Positions 45,241-57,139 are shown, counted from the first letter of the stretch. The stretch: 64,000 nucleotides of DNA from Symbiodinium natans (GCA_905221605.1 CAJNDS010000109.1:1-64000), one strand, 5' to 3'. Made by a program: numbers and translations. Notes: generated from the sequence alone by a model not told the origin.

Positions 45241-45659
45241 CTCAACCCTACATCCTCAACTTTATATATACCCTAAGTTCATTCTTTTTAGGGTTTAGTT
45301 TAGGATTTGTGGTTTAGGATTTACGGGTTTAGGGTTTGGGGCTTCGGTTCAGTGAACAATTATCTCAATCAATGAGTCCGTAACTTCTAGCGTGTATGTT
45401 GTTGCTTAGGAACAAATATAAATGAAGCATTTTGCTTTGTTTTTTAAATACTACACATGCAAACTAAGCAAAAAGAACCCTAAAGGTATCAGCCACATAT
45501 ATATATATATATATATAAGCCCCGCTTTATGAAAAGTATTCGGACGGGTGCAGGTAAATACCAAAGCCCAAACCCGAAACCCTCGATAGGCCTTGTGCCA
45601 GCAGCGGCTGAGGCTCTCCGCAAGGCCGTCCTACCAGTGCGAGGTGCTTCTCGCATGTG

Positions 45660-45800
45660 TAGGGTTTAGGGTTGGGGTTTAAGGTTTAGGGTTTAGGGTT
45701 TAGGGTTTAGGGTTTAGGGTTTAGGGTCTAGGGTCTAGGGTCTAGGGTTTAGGGTTTAGGGTTTAGGGTTTAGGGTTTAGGGTTTAGGGTTTAGGGTTTA
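45660..45800. repeat. TTTAGGG array with a TCTAGGG sub-block
   Basis: About 18 units, three consecutive ones being TCTAGGG. The sub-block shows how a variant unit spreads locally. Confidence 0.85.
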
Positions 45801-45915
45801 GTTTTAGGGTTTTGGGGTTTTGGGCTTGGGCTTGAGGGCTCTTCGGGTTCAACTGGTGCTTCGGGGTGTAGGGTTTGGGGTTTAGGAAGCCCTAAAACCC
45901 GTCAACCCTAGAAAC

Positions 45916-45996
45916 CCCTTCGGCTGCCTCGCGGCGAAAGCGCCCCAGTAACTGGCCCTCGGCACGCAAGGCGCTGAGCGCCCTCCGGCGCAGCTC
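45916..45996 (-). CDS. Exon, Arg/Leu-rich helix, unknown product
   Basis: Acceptor CCACTTCAAG and donor GTTTCTAG; exactly 27 codons reading ELRRRALSALRAEGQLLGRF and RREAAEG. Strongly helical. Between 46010 and 46878 I see repeats and weak frames only. Confidence 0.55.
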
Positions 45997-46878
45997 CTTG
46001 AAGTGGTTCGAGGGTTTGGGGTTGGGGGTTAGGGGGGTGGAGGGGAATCTTTGTGGTTTTTAAACCCTCATAAGGTGAAACGCAAGGCTTTGCTGGAAGC
46101 CCAGGCACATTTCAGCTTTGGGAGTTGAATGAGGAGTTGTTGCTGATTGGAGACAGGAAGACATGACTACAATAGCAGGGGCAGGGCCAGTGCCAGATGA
46201 CTGTGATGACGCGTAGCTCCGGCAAAACCTCCTACTGCCCTGCTGCTCTCGGCTTATCGCTTTCGCTAATCCTTCACGCAACGCTGTCCCCAAACTCCTC
46301 CCCAACAAGCTGAATCCCTGCGCTCCCTTGCCCTTACCCCGAAACCCTTGATAACTGTTTCACCGTTACAACCCCTTCAAAGATGTAAATGCTGAGCCGA
46401 AAGGCTGGATCATCCAGGCGCAAGTTGATCAAGTGGCAATCAGCATCGCCTCTCGCAATCGATCAAACCCACTACTAAACCCCAAGCCCCTTGACCCCCC
46501 AAATTCGTCGCTGCCTAGGGGCTCTCACTCTGCGGCTTGGTGTTTAGGCTTTAGGGTTTGGGGTCTAGTGTCTAGGGGTTCAAGGTGCAGGCTAAAGGGC
46601 TGAGGTGTCGACTAGGGTTTAGGGTCCGGGATTAGGGTTTAGGGCTTTCGCAGTGGAGTGGAGTCTGTCTAGGGTGGTGCCCTAAGTGCATTAGCCAAAA
46701 GCTCAACCTGCAACTACACGAACTCCATCCAAGATGATCTGCCCCTGCGCGCCCGGGCCTACATTCATTAGGGTTCGCGGCACTTTAGGTTTCAGGCTGA
46801 GGGCCTGAGGGGCTGCGGAGCTGTAATGGTTCTCTGTACTCGAAGGACTTCGGCTTCTGACTGGTTGCTGAACACAAA

Positions 46879-48207
46879 TCAAAGCAACATACTCCAAGAA
46901 TGCATCCTTTTCTGCTGACACGCCATGAGCCTGCGAAGCAAGTCTCGCAGGGCGTTGCGCATTTCGAAAGACAACGCAGTCTCTGCATCCCACTTGCGCA
47001 GGTCAACGAAATGGTCCAGTTGCCATGCATACTTCACCCTGGTGTGCTCCCGCTTCGGTAAGCTCCAGGGCGGGTGCAACGGCAGCCAGTAAGGCTTATG
47101 CCCCAGCCACCCCAGTCTTGTCAGAGCGTCTGCTGGGACAGCAAAAAGCCCGGAAAGCCGGCCCTCATCCAGGAGTGACACCACGAGAAGGTCAAAGTCA
47201 GTCTCTGCGTATGCAAGTCTGCCAAGTGCTCCTCCCTGCTTCCAAAGGCCTGCTGCGTACCTGCGGCAGTCTCGACGAGTTGATGCTTTTTCCTGAACAC
47301 GCCACCGGCACCCTTCGCCAAGGAGCACGGAGTCCACGGTTGTCAAGTCTGCAAACGACTTCTCCAGCTGATAACCGACGCAATGAAATAACGTCGTCAG
47401 AAGAACGTGGGCACGCTCTTCGACCTGACTGGTGGGGCTGCACTGCAAGCGAGCGTCTTCAAGCGAGATGTGAGGAAATTTAATGCTGTTTCGAAAGCAG
47501 CTCTCCAACAGAGAGCCGACATCATCTCTGACCTGAAGTTCCATATCCCTGCTTGAACCGAGTCTTATGCAGAAGCTCTTCCTTGTCACTGATGCTCCTG
47601 GCAAAGCCCACAAGGCATCGCGATCAAGTGCGACCAGCAGTAGCAGCATGCCGGCGTACCCACAAGTTCGCGAGAATGAATATCCACACCTTTGCTGGCG
47701 AAAGCTGGCCGACTTCAGCTGCAAGGCAAGCCCACCAGTGAGAGAGCCTCGGATTTGGAAAAGCGCATCTACTTTCGAGGCGTCTGAAACCCGGATGATC
47801 TCAAAGCTGTCTGCCTGAGGCGATAGGCTGAAACGGTGCAGCAATCGATCGAAGGACTCTTCCTCCTTGCTGGCATGTTTGGAATGGACTGTGAGGGCAC
47901 GGCGCCGTGATTCCTGCTGCACGTCTGTCAAGCTTTCAAAGGATGCTTCCAGCGGGGTGGGAAAGTTCAACGATCGCTGTAAACGAACTCCGTCATCACA
48001 CAAAGCTCGAAGACGCACATCGTAGGCACGAGCCGCCTCCTGCGCTGTCCAAAAATAACCCACGTGTTCTCGGCGCCGGTTGACGCTGACACGCGCCTGA
48101 AATTTGCCAACAGCCTTGTTCCAACAGACTCCATTGAATTGGTGTGATGCGCAAGCATGCACAAGCCTTCGGGCATCAAGACTTAACGTCCGTTGTGAGA
48201 CTAACAT
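46879..48207 (-). CDS. Intronless AP2-domain protein with two PD-(D/E)XK-like units
   Basis: 442 residues from ATG to stop in one exon, unlike its intron-rich neighbours. Residues ~20-84 form an AP2/ERF-type DNA-binding domain (FNGVCWNKAVGKFQARVSV, then VGYFWTAQEAARAYD). Residues ~145-215 show DALFQIRGS, then ALQLKSAS (Gln163, Lys165), then LWALPG. Residues ~290-365 repeat the pattern: DSVLLGEGCRWRVQEKAS (Gln305, Lys307), Tyr, then DLLVVSLLDEGRLSGLFAVP. This D...(Q/E)xK plus beta-strand/VP layout is typical of PD-(D/E)XK nucleases, so two tandem nuclease-like units are inferred. AP2 domains joined to nucleases are known in homing endonucleases, but there with HNH domains. It could be a selfish or domesticated nuclease, or a catalytically dead DNA-binding protein. 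No telomere-like repeats lie within 46880-49500. Confidence 0.7.
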   Translation of the reverse strand: MLVSQRTLSLDARRLVHACASHQFNGVCWNKAVGKFQARVSVNRRREHVGYFWTAQEAARAYDVRLRALCDDGVRLQRSLNFPTPLEASFESLTDVQQESRRRALTVHSKHASKEEESFDRLLHRFSLSPQADSFEIIRVSDASKVDALFQIRGSLTGGLALQLKSASFRQQRCGYSFSRTCGYAGMLLLLVALDRDALWALPGASVTRKSFCIRLGSSRDMELQVRDDVGSLLESCFRNSIKFPHISLEDARLQCSPTSQVEERAHVLLTTLFHCVGYQLEKSFADLTTVDSVLLGEGCRWRVQEKASTRRDCRRYAAGLWKQGGALGRLAYAETDFDLLVVSLLDEGRLSGLFAVPADALTRLGWLGHKPYWLPLHPPWSLPKREHTRVKYAWQLDHFVDLRKWDAETALSFEMRNALRDLLRRLMACQQKRMHSWSMLL

Positions 48208-48912
48208 GCGTGGTGGCCATTGAAGCTAGCACTGCCCAGAGTCCAAGTGCCCACGGACGCCAACTCTCCGACATTTCAAAGCCATGAAGCATGCATGCGA
48301 TACAATGGAATGAGGAATGACGCACGTGAACAGGCCACAACAACCTGCCTAAAAACATGCGGAACATGAAGCCAGAGCTAGTGCAGTTTTTGCTCCTCTG
48401 CCAATGCTGAGCAAACTTAAAGTTCAAGCTTGCGCAATCTGTTCTTCAATCCAAATGTGCCAACGCTTGGCTCGACATCCAAAGCTCCGGCTGCTTCAAA
48501 AGTTTTGAAAAGTTTCCATTTAAAATGAAAAAACAAACGCTCTTGAAGCTCAAGCGTCTCTCATGCTACTTAGCTTTGCAGTGCAGCTCTGTACTTTGCG
48601 CATGTTCGCAGCATCGGCTCTTTGTACCCTTTTAGTTTGAAAGGGCATATGCAACTTAGGCATGACAAGGCCAAACAACCTCCAACCACCCCAACCCCCT
48701 TAAACTCCATGCATGGCAAACTTCCGAACTCCCGAGGGTCGCAGCCTTGCTTGCTCTCTTGCACTATAAGCCGACACTTGGGAGGGGAGAGATTCAGCTT
48801 CTCTTCGACAACAGCTGGTGCTGCTAGCTGTATCGAGCGAACTGTCTCGAGAGAAACACGCGATTTCTGAGATCAGCGTTGCGGTCTAGCCTTGCAACAT
48901 CAGGCCTCAGGG

Positions 48913-49323
48913 ATGCAACAAGAAAACTTAAACCCGCAACAACAATCCGAAGCTGGGGTAAGTACAGCTGTCTCGACGATCGCTGTCCCAGTGGTAAGTT
49001 TGACAACTGTGTCGAGGATCGCAGTGTCGACACGACTGGCGCATCTGCAGGCTACTGCGAAGCTACCTTTGACACCTGAGGAGTTGAGAGCCTGTTGTGA
49101 CTGCTGTGCCCTAGTTTCTGGGCCCCAACACCAAGAAGCAGTGTATGAATTACGAAATAGGGCGTTGAGAACTACATCTAACCTTCAAGTTTTGAGGGGG
49201 CACGAACCACCTGACTCCAAACGTGGCCTGGCATCGCCATCACTGGCAGGAGCTACGTGCAGGCCTGTCTCCTGTAGAGAAACTGATATGCTGGCATTGA
49301 GCTCGAGCGTTCATGCATGCTAG
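48913..49323 (+). CDS. Small plus-strand ORF, hypothetical
   Basis: About 136 codons from ATG (MQQENLNPQQQSEAGVS), Ser/Thr/Val-rich, then LPLTPEELRACCDCCALVSG. No family recognised. It faces away from the AP2 gene and lies in the same telomere-repeat-free segment. It may be chance or a degraded element. Confidence 0.3.
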   Translation: MQQENLNPQQQSEAGVSTAVSTIAVPVVSLTTVSRIAVSTRLAHLQATAKLPLTPEELRACCDCCALVSGPQHQEAVYELRNRALRTTSNLQVLRGHEPPDSKRGLASPSLAGATCRPVSCRETDMLALSSSVHAC

Positions 49324-49511
49324 TATACACAAAGCCGTTTGTCGCTCAAGCACGACTGCTCGATAGAGGCTATGTCGAGCTACGTCCTAAACCATGGGCA
49401 AATGACCTCGACCCGCACACACCGGCTGATGTATCTGGCGGTATTTGCATTACAGGCACGGTGTCCTACCGAAAGCTTCTGAACCAAGAACGGGCTCGAG
49501 ATGGAGCCTAG
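49317..49511 (+). CDS. Small plus-strand ORF, hypothetical
   Basis: Overlaps the previous ORF in another frame and reads MLVYTKPFVAQARLLDRGYV to ICITGTVSYRKLLNQERARD. The overlap suggests one frameshifted reading frame or a degraded retroelement piece. Low confidence. Confidence 0.25.
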   Translation: MLVYTKPFVAQARLLDRGYVELRPKPWANDLDPHTPADVSGGICITGTVSYRKLLNQERARDGA

Positions 49512-50692
49512 AATCGCTAACGGGCCATTCAGTCCCGGAAGCGTCTAAGCTGTAAGCCCTAGCTCGGGGCGTGACCCACTCGCTCATGGGTTTGGGATTG
49601 CCCTGAATACTAAATCCTACAACCTATATAAACCCTAACTCTAAACCCTAACAGTAGAGCCGTAACGCCTAAATCCTGAACGGCTTGTAGGCCGCAACCA
49701 TATATAAGTCTGAATAGGTGAAACCCTGCTGTCCTTAACAGAAGCTGGCTCCGGCCATGCAAACAAAACACAGCTGAGGGTATAGGGTTTTGGATTTAGG
49801 TTCAGGGTTTAGGTTTTCGGGTTGCACAAAGGTTTGGAGTATCTTGCATTTGTTGAGATTGAGGGTTTGGGGATGAGCACGCAAAGAGTAGCAACTGCTG
49901 TAAGCTGAGGGTTTCGGGGCGAGAGCCGGGCATATTCTGTGGTTGACCAAGTTTGAACTCCACACACGCACCCGGGCCTAAACCCGAAAACCTGGACTCC
50001 TAGACCCTTCCAACCTTTACCCTTGAATCCCAAGATCATACCCCGCATAGAGCTTAGGGTTGAAGGGTCTGAGGTTCAGTTAGGGTTCAGGATGGTTAAC
50101 TGCAAGGCCTTTGGGCTTAGGGCTTAGAGCCTCCGAGAGAACATGTCAATCTGCGGGGCGGTATTCGGCGCCTAAAGAAACCTCCTAAAACGGTCCATGC
50201 AACACATCTACAAAGATCGACATGACATGAAGAGGGCTAAGCCCGAAACCGTAAACCCCCAAACCTTATATACTTGGGGCGTTGAGGGAGTTGTGTAGCT
50301 TTTTTGGGCTTCAGGGTTTTCGGGCTACAAGTCTGGGTCCTTGTTCGAGTCTCTGTGAATAAATTACTGCAGGGTTTGAGCCCTACGAGTAGAAGACCCA
50401 AGCCCGAAGCCCTAAACCCTGAGCTCTAAGTCGACAACCCTAAAGCCCTCAACCCTAAACCCTAAAACCAATAGGCATACTTAAGCGGACTTCCGAAATT
50501 CAACCGAACACGCTAACTAGGCTAAGCGATTCTAGGGTTTGTAGGGTTTAGGGTTCTGTTTTTTTTGGGTTAGGGTAGATTAGGGTTTTGTGTTTTGGTT
50601 TTGGGCTTCTTAGGGTTTTGGGCTTTGGAATTTGGGTTCTTTAGGCTTTGTAGGGTTTATGGGGTTTGTAGGGTTTCGGGTTGCCCTAAACC

Positions 50693-50791
50693 AAGGAGCA
50701 AAACGCAAAAAGCGCTTCTTCTTGACTGTCTCCGCGCCCTTCTTAGGCGCGGTCTCGGAGATTTCTGGCTCCCGCCTTTGGGGACTCCATC
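50693..50791 (-). CDS. Lysine-rich exon
   Basis: Acceptor GCAATTTGTAG; reads WSPQRREPEISETAPKKGAE, then TVKKKRFLRFAPW. Basic, possibly nuclear. The donor is not resolved. Confidence 0.5.
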
Positions 50792-51126
50792 CTACAAATT
50801 GCAAGAAGGGGTTCAGGACCCAAAAAGTAGAGACCCCCAAACCCTAAACCCTAAACCCCAACCCTAGACCCTGTGAACTTTACAATCACCTAGAAGCAAA
50901 GCCAAAATTGACCTGATTTCAGGTTCAATGTTCAGCTTTCTTTGTGCCATTTTCCTGCATTGAAAGCTCCAAAGTCTCAATATTACCGAGGCTTTAGGGT
51001 TAGGGTTCTAACCCTAACCCTAAACCCTAAACCCTAAACCCTAACTCCTATATAACCCCTTATTAAACCCTTATTAAACCCTAAACCCTAAACCCCTCCA
51101 ACCTACGAAAGAACATGTGCGCCGGC

Positions 51127-51208
51127 TCAGGTCTTCGGTGCCTTCTGGCGCGTGTTCACACGCGCTTTTGCCTCGATGGCGGCGAGCTGGTCCAAGATGT
51201 GCTTAAGC
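51127..51208 (-). CDS. Terminal exon with stop codon
   Basis: Acceptor ACCACCACAG, then LKHILDQLAAIEAKARVNTR, QKAPKT and TGA. Marks a 3' gene end. Confidence 0.5.
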
Positions 51209-52028
51209 CTGTGGTGGTTAGGGTTTAGGGTTTGGGGCTTAGGGTTTAGGGTTTAGGGTTTAGGGTTTGGGGTTTGAGGTTTAGGGTTTGGGGTTTGGGG
51301 TTTAGGGTTTAGGGTCTAGGGTCTAGGGTTTAGGGTTTAGGGTTTAGGGTTTATGTTTTTAGGGTTTTGGTTTCTAGAGCTTAGGGTTTAGGGTTCTATG
51401 GCTTCGTTTTCTAGAGCTTAAGGTTGAGGATGCCACGGTCGAGTATTTAGGGCTTGTGGTGCTTGGGGTTCAGAGCTCGGGGTGGACGCTTTAGAGTTTT
51501 GGGGTTCGGGCTACGGTTTCGCGTTCAGGGATTGAACACAAAACCCCTAAACCCGAGAGAACCCTAGACCCAGAAACCCTAAACCTAACCCTCAAACCCC
51601 GAAAATGCTCCAACCCTTGGGGAAGAAACCCAGATCTTCCAAAACCCCTTGATTAAGGAACATACACCAAGTTTTACTGAGGATCCTGATTATGCGATTC
51701 CTCAATAAAGGGGGTTTGGAAGATCTGGGAAAGTTTACGTCCAAATTCCCTAAACCCTAAACCCTAAACCCTAAACCCGAAACCCTAAACCCTAAACCCT
51801 AAACCCTAAACCCTAAACCCTAAACCCTAAACCTTCAGGGTTCGGAGCTTGGAGCGTCGACTTTCTGGCTTTGAGACTCTGGGGTTCGCCCCCCCCCCCC
51901 CCCCCCTCCCACTCGGGACAACAAGGGTTTAAGTTGTATAGGGTTTAAGGTTTAGGGTTTAGGGTTTAGGGTTTAGGGTTTAGGGAGTAGGGTTTTGGAT
52001 TGAGGGCTGAGGGTTGAGAGTTTAGGCT

Positions 52029-52089
52029 TCATCGCCCCAGGCACCGCTTGCTCAGCCGTTCTTCCATCTCTTTGAGCTCCACTTCAGAC
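52029..52089 (-). CDS. Terminal exon with stop codon
   Basis: Acceptor TAGATCCAG, then SEVELKEMEERLSKRCLGR and TGA; coiled-coil-like. Confidence 0.5.
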
Positions 52090-52919
52090 CTGGATCTACC
52101 AGTAGAAGGAGGTGCAGTTCAGGGTGTAGGGTGTAGGGCTTAGGGTGAAACCCTAAACCCGAACCCTAAACCCTAAACCCTAACCCTAAACCCTAAACCC
52201 CAAACCCCCCTAGGGTTTAGGGTGATAAAGCCCATCTCATGAACTTATCCAGCCTCAACCCGCGACCTCCAGCCCTAAGGGTGGATAGAGAAAAACCAGA
52301 AAACAAACTAACAATTAAAGGGTTTAGGGTTTAGGGTTTAGGGTTTAGGGTTTAGGGTTTAGGGTTTAGGGTTTGGGGTGCACCAGCAACCTACCGAGGA
52401 AGTCTACTACAACCTACTTAGAGGACTTCAGGGGCTTGTAAGTACGTTACCAAGTCCACCGCAAAACCCTGGGCTCTTACACTCCTGAAGCCGTGAACCC
52501 TGAAAACTCGAGCCAAAACCCCCCCAAAAAAACTAAGCCGAGCTTAAACCACTGAACCCCACTCTCAGCCCTGTCCCTTAAAGGTCTTGGGGTTCAAATG
52601 AACCCTGAGACCTTGAACCCCTAAACAAGCCGACCTAAACCCCTTAATTAAGGAAGATACCCTAAGTTATACTAAGGATGCTTAGTACAAAATTCGGGGT
52701 GTATTCCCCGAAGAAGGCGTTTTGCAAGATCTGGGTAAACCCCTTAAGGTAAACCCAAACCTAAACCCTGAACCCTAAATCCTAGACCTTGAACCCAAAA
52801 CAAACCTAAACCTCAACCCCGGGCCACAAACCCTAAGCCCTAAACCCTAAGCCCTAAACCCTAAACCCTCGACCTTGAACCCAAACACAACCCTAAACCT
52901 AAACCCCCAAAACCCTAAG

Positions 52920-52984
52920 ATCCTTGGGCGTTGGTGCCGATCTATGTCGGGCGGCGGGAGCGCGGAGAGGCGCTCGTGGATTAC
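52920..52984 (-). CDS. Exon, unknown product
   Basis: Acceptor CCCACCTCAG; reads VIHERLSALPPPDIDRHQRP. The donor is uncertain, next to CCCTAAA-type repeats. From 53040 to 54050 there are mixed repeats, an inverted-repeat-like element near 53172-53355 (GGGGTTCTCC / GAGAACCCCCC) and weak frames on both strands. Confidence 0.45.
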
Positions 52985-54057
52985 CTGAGGTGGGCCCACT
53001 CTAAAACCTAACCCCTCATCCCTAAACCCTAACGCGTACACCCTAAAATAGAAACCTTAACCCTAAACCCTAAACCCTAAACCCTAAACCCTGAACCCTA
53101 AACCCTAAACCCTAAACCCTCAACCCTGAACCCTAAACCCTAAACCGTCCCCGTTTCTGTTGCCTAGATATGTGTGGGGTTCTCCAAATTGCGCGCTCCG
53201 ATTTATATTGCGGCACAAGTACCTTATCTATACCCTTTTCGAACCTCTAAATCGTGGTCCCTTCTGAAGCTTCTACACTATTCTAAAAAGCTACAAGTAC
53301 CTTATCTTTATGTAGGGTACCCCAAAAAAGGGCCCATAGTTCAGAGAACCCCCCAATGTGGAGGAGGCCTAAAGAAGTCAGAAAAGGCATGCAAAAAGGT
53401 GGCGCCGAGGAAGTCTCTAGCCTGTAAACCCGGAACCCTCCGTCGGGCCTGTACTCCATTCCATCCGCGCCGGGGGGAGCAAAGGAGCGGGTTTGGGGGA
53501 CGCTAAACCCTATAATCCCTAAACCCTAAACCCTATAAACCCTAAACCCTAAACCCTAAGCCCTAAACCCTAAACCCTAAACCCTAAACCCTAAACCCTA
53601 AACCTACAGAGACGGAGGCTGGGGTTCCTCAGCCGAGGTGTACTTTCACGCGTTTTTTCGCTCGAGGACCGAAGTCCAAGCAAGGGTTTAGGGTTTAAGG
53701 ATTAAGGTTTAGGGTCTAGGGCTTAGGGTTTAGGATTCAGGGCTTAGGGTTTATAGGGCTTCGGGCGTAGGGTATAGTAAGGACCCCCCACCAAAATCGG
53801 AAACACTGAGCCCTAAACACATATTCTCAAAACTTCAAAACCTCAACCTCTGTTGCAAGTTCCTCCAATCTGAAGCGCATGAAAATCCCGATCGGGAAAC
53901 TTGCCAGTTGTTGACGAACTCAAAGGAATCAGATACCTTGTGCATCCCCGAAAGAAAGCGGCTGGGGTATTATCCTGAAACCGTTTATAAACTCAAAACC
54001 CAAAAAAACGGGGAACCCTAGCCCCTAAACCCCCTGATTCCCGAACCCCCTCTAAAA

Positions 54058-54158
54058 CTTAGGGGCTGGATACCCTAGCTCAAAAAGGTTAACCTCTTTT
54101 TATATAGTAGGATTCTATGCAACCAAAAAAGGTTAAAGGTTGCCTACCTAGCCCCTAA
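54058..54158 (-). mobile_element. Inverted-repeat element, family 6 (CTTAGGGGCTGG ends)
   Basis: CTTAGGGGCTGGATACC and GGTTGCCTACCTAGCCCC TAAG are inverted copies; inner AAAAAGGTTAACC and complement also pair. Flanked by AAAA on both sides, a possible target duplication. Confidence 0.7.
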
Positions 54159-54828
54159 GAAAAAAAGCTCGTACGTAAGTAAACCCTAAACCCCAAACCC
54201 TGAACCCTGAACCCTAAACCCTAAACCCTAAACCCTAAACCCTAAACTCGTAAGTAAATCCCAGGGGGCGGGTCGTATCTTGCCCAGCTGGACATCCAGG
54301 CCTCAGCTGCTTGGGGTTTAGGGTTTAGGGTTTAGGGTTTAGGGTTTAGGGTTTAGGGTTTAGGGTTTAGGGTTTAGGGTTTAAGGTTTAGGGGTTTACG
54401 GTTTAGGGGTTTAGGGGTTTTAGGGGTTCAGGGTTTAGGGGTTTAGCGGTTCAGGGTTTTAGGGGTTTAGGGGTTTAGGGTTTTAATTCCTAAGGGGTTG
54501 GGGTTTAGGGCTTTCCGGGCATTTTGGGTTCATGGGGTTTATCGAGCTTATAGGGTTCACAGGGTTTATAGGTTTCAGAGGGGTTGTAGGGTGTTTATGA
54601 GGTTTACAGGGTTTAACGGGCTTCAGAGGGTTTATAGGGTGTTTATTGGGAGGGACTTAGGAATGTAGGGATTGAGGGTCTTTAGGGTTCATGGGTTTAG
54701 GGCTTTTAGGGTCTTGGCGCCCTAAGGCCTTGAAGGGATTGAGGGTTTGGGGTTTAGGGTTTAGGGTTGAGGATTTTGAGCTCCAGAGTTTAGGGTTTTA
54801 GGGTTTCGTCATTCAGGAAGTTTAGGGT

Positions 54829-54896
54829 TCAATGTGCACCGCAACTACAACCTGACTTTACCGGCTACAGCGTTCGGCGGGCTGCGACTCGGTGAA
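54829..54896 (+). CDS. Possible plus-strand exon
   Basis: Reads NVHRNYNLTLPATAFGGLRL between telomere-like arrays. The minus-strand frames are poorer, but no acceptor or donor is convincing. Confidence 0.25.
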
Positions 54897-55158
54897 GCCC
54901 CAAACCCTAAACCCTAAACCCAAAACCCAAAACCCTAAACCCCAAACCCTCAACCCCAAACCCTAAACCTAACCCAAAAATCACAGCCTGTCCATGGCCC
55001 TCTGCAAAGGAGACTTATCTTGCTCGTAGCACTCCTAGTCCTACACACTATCACTACACTGGGGTGGGTTTGGGGGCCTACAAAAATCCTCTGGGTCAGT
55101 GGGCTATTCAGGGTCTCAGGGTTTTGTCCTCCGTAAAAAACTGACGCCGCAATCTCAC

Positions 55159-55315
55159 CAGCAATAGGCTCCGCGAAGCTTTCTGGGACATGGTCTTTGC
55201 GCCCCGCTCTGCTTGCATCCGTCCATTGTCGACGAGACTGAAGTGGGTTGTGCTCCCCCCGACCAAGGGTGGCACTCCCCCCAACGAGGGCATAGTGGAG
55301 CAGGCCAAAGGCACC
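55159..55315 (-). CDS. Exon, unknown product, consensus donor
   Basis: Acceptor GTTTAG and donor CTG/GTGAGAT. Reads PLACSTMPSLGGVPPLVGGS, then THFSLVDNGRMQAERGAKTM and SQKASRSLLL. Confidence 0.6.
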
Positions 55316-55514
55316 CTAAACCCTAAGCCGTGGCTCCGGCGGCCTCCGGCGGCATGCCTTCAACAGAAGCCTCAACCAGCCGACCTGGTGGGAAGTTCAG
55401 GGCATCCGAAACCCTAAACCCTAAACCGTAAACCCTAAACCCTAAACCCTCAAACCCTAAACCTGAACACTAACAGAAGGATTATTGGGACGGCTTAACA
55501 TAAGTTCTAACTTT

Positions 55515-55710
55515 TTACTTGCTACTATTACTACTACCACCACCACCAACGCCCCCACCACCACCGCCGCCGCCACCACCACCACCACCACCACCACCAC
55601 TATATACTACCACTACTACCACGACTAGCACTACTACCACTGCCCCCACTACTGCCACTACTACCACTACCAACAGCCACGTCCATTCCTCCAACATATA
55701 CACGTACATA
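55515..55710. repeat. ACC/ACT/CCG trinucleotide microsatellite
   Basis: Mixed triplet tract of ACC, ACT and CCG. Proline/Thr or Gly/Val frames across it are spurious. Confidence 0.85.
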
Positions 55711-56343
55711 ATGTTTAGAGTTCGGCATTGGGGTATATTGGGCCCTCCAAAACAACCCCCAAACCGACCCTAAACCCTCAACTCTCAACCCTCAAAAGAG
55801 TATCCTAAACCCTAGACCCTAAACCCTAAACCACCCTAATGGCCTCTGGGAGCGAATTGAGGCAAGAGTCTCTGCATCTGCTCCGCAATCGCATGCACCT
55901 TCCCCGCCCCCCCTGCACCCACTTCGGGCTTTTTGGGATTTGGGGTTGAGAGCTTTAGGCCCCAAAGCCTAAACCCTAAACCCCAAACCCTTAGGGTTTG
56001 AGGTTGAGGGTTTACGTTTGGTGTTTCAGCTTCGGCCTGTTTGGGAATTCGGGTTTAGGGTAAAGGGCCCAGAGTTCGGGGATTTCGGGTTTAGGGTTTT
56101 GGGGTTTTTAGGGTTTAGGGTTTGGGGTTTTAAGGTTGCGGACGATAGGTTTCAGGGTTCATGGTTTCAGGTTTTGGGGTTTAGGGCTCGAAGTCATGAA
56201 CGTCCACCTAGATCCCTAAAGTAGCCAGGATCCGTACGCCGATGCCGGTATCTGGTTGTGGTTCAGGGTTTGGGGTTTCAAGTAGGGTTTAGGGTTTAGG
56301 GTTTAGGGTTAGGGTTTAGGGTTTAGGGTTTAGGGTTTAGGGT

Positions 56344-56700
56344 TTAGGGTTTAGGGTTTAGGGTAAATACATATTGCATTATTTGAGGGTTCGGGTAAAG
56401 TGGGCGCCAAAAGACCTTGATAAGGGAATCAACAAGCCAACAAGGGAAAGAGAGTTCCAGCGACCTTCCTAGAAGACCCAGTCCAAGCCACCAACACCCC
56501 AACAACGGCTTTTGCTGGCTTCTCGGCAATTTAAACGGCAAGTACACGGGCCCAAATTCCTTACCAACAACCTGTAGCCGCGTGTTCATCCCTACACGGC
56601 CAAGAACAACTGGCCCAAAACACCCAATAGCTGGGTTGGCCTTAAACGCCAAGATATCAGTACTTATAAACCCATATGCGGAAGATCGAAGAATATCCAA
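56344..56700. other. Repeat-free segment open on both strands, strand undecided
   Basis: The minus strand reads ILAFKANPAIGCFGPVVLGR and VGKEFGPVYLPFKLP; the plus strand reads NGKYTGPNSLPTTCSRVFIP and IAGLALNAKISVLINPYAED. Both are protein-like, so it may hold an exon or a mobile-element fragment. I cannot choose. Confidence 0.3.
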
Positions 56701-56927
56701 ACCCTAATTAAACCCTGAACCCTGAACCCTAAACCCTAAACCCTAAGGCCTATAACCCTAAAGGTCAACCCAGATAGGATGAAACACAACAGCCTACAAG
56801 GCGAAAGTGCGGCGAAAGATCTCAACCATGAACATGGGGCCGCCTTGGGGTTTAGGGGTGGTTTAGGGTTTAGGGTTTAGGGTTTAGGGTTTAGGGAGGT
56901 CTGTTTATACCGAGCAACCAAATTCAC

Positions 56928-57013
56928 GGTTTAATATGGCGGCTGCCGCCTTCCGCAGCGGCACCGCCACGGTACGCTGCACTTCGTCCACGCGCTTCTG
57001 GATGATGCTGGAC
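56928..57013 (-). CDS. Exon, helical, unknown product
   Basis: Reads SIIQKRVDEVQRTVAVPLRK and AAAAIL with donor ACC/GTGAATTT. The acceptor is CAGAG before GTCCAGC. Coiled-coil-like. Confidence 0.55.
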
Positions 57014-57139
57014 CTCTGCGAACCCAAACCCCATGATCCAAGAATATGGGGTTTAGGGTTTAGGGTTTAGGGTTGAGGGTTGAGGGTTTAGGAGTTCAGG
57101 TTTTGTGTGTGTGGTTTAGCGTTTAGGACGATGCTGGAC
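57014..57139 (-). other. Putative intron bounded by a 16-bp direct repeat containing AG/GT
   Basis: GCAGAGGTCCAGCATC occurs at both ends (minus strand). Splicing at AG/GT in each copy removes the material between them, which includes TTTAGGG-type repeats. Confidence 0.5.

Noticed and set aside
52505-52525. Relic dinoflagellate spliced-leader sequence (CTCGAGCCAAAAC)
   Set aside because: Two mismatches in a short core and no upstream match; not above chance in this window.
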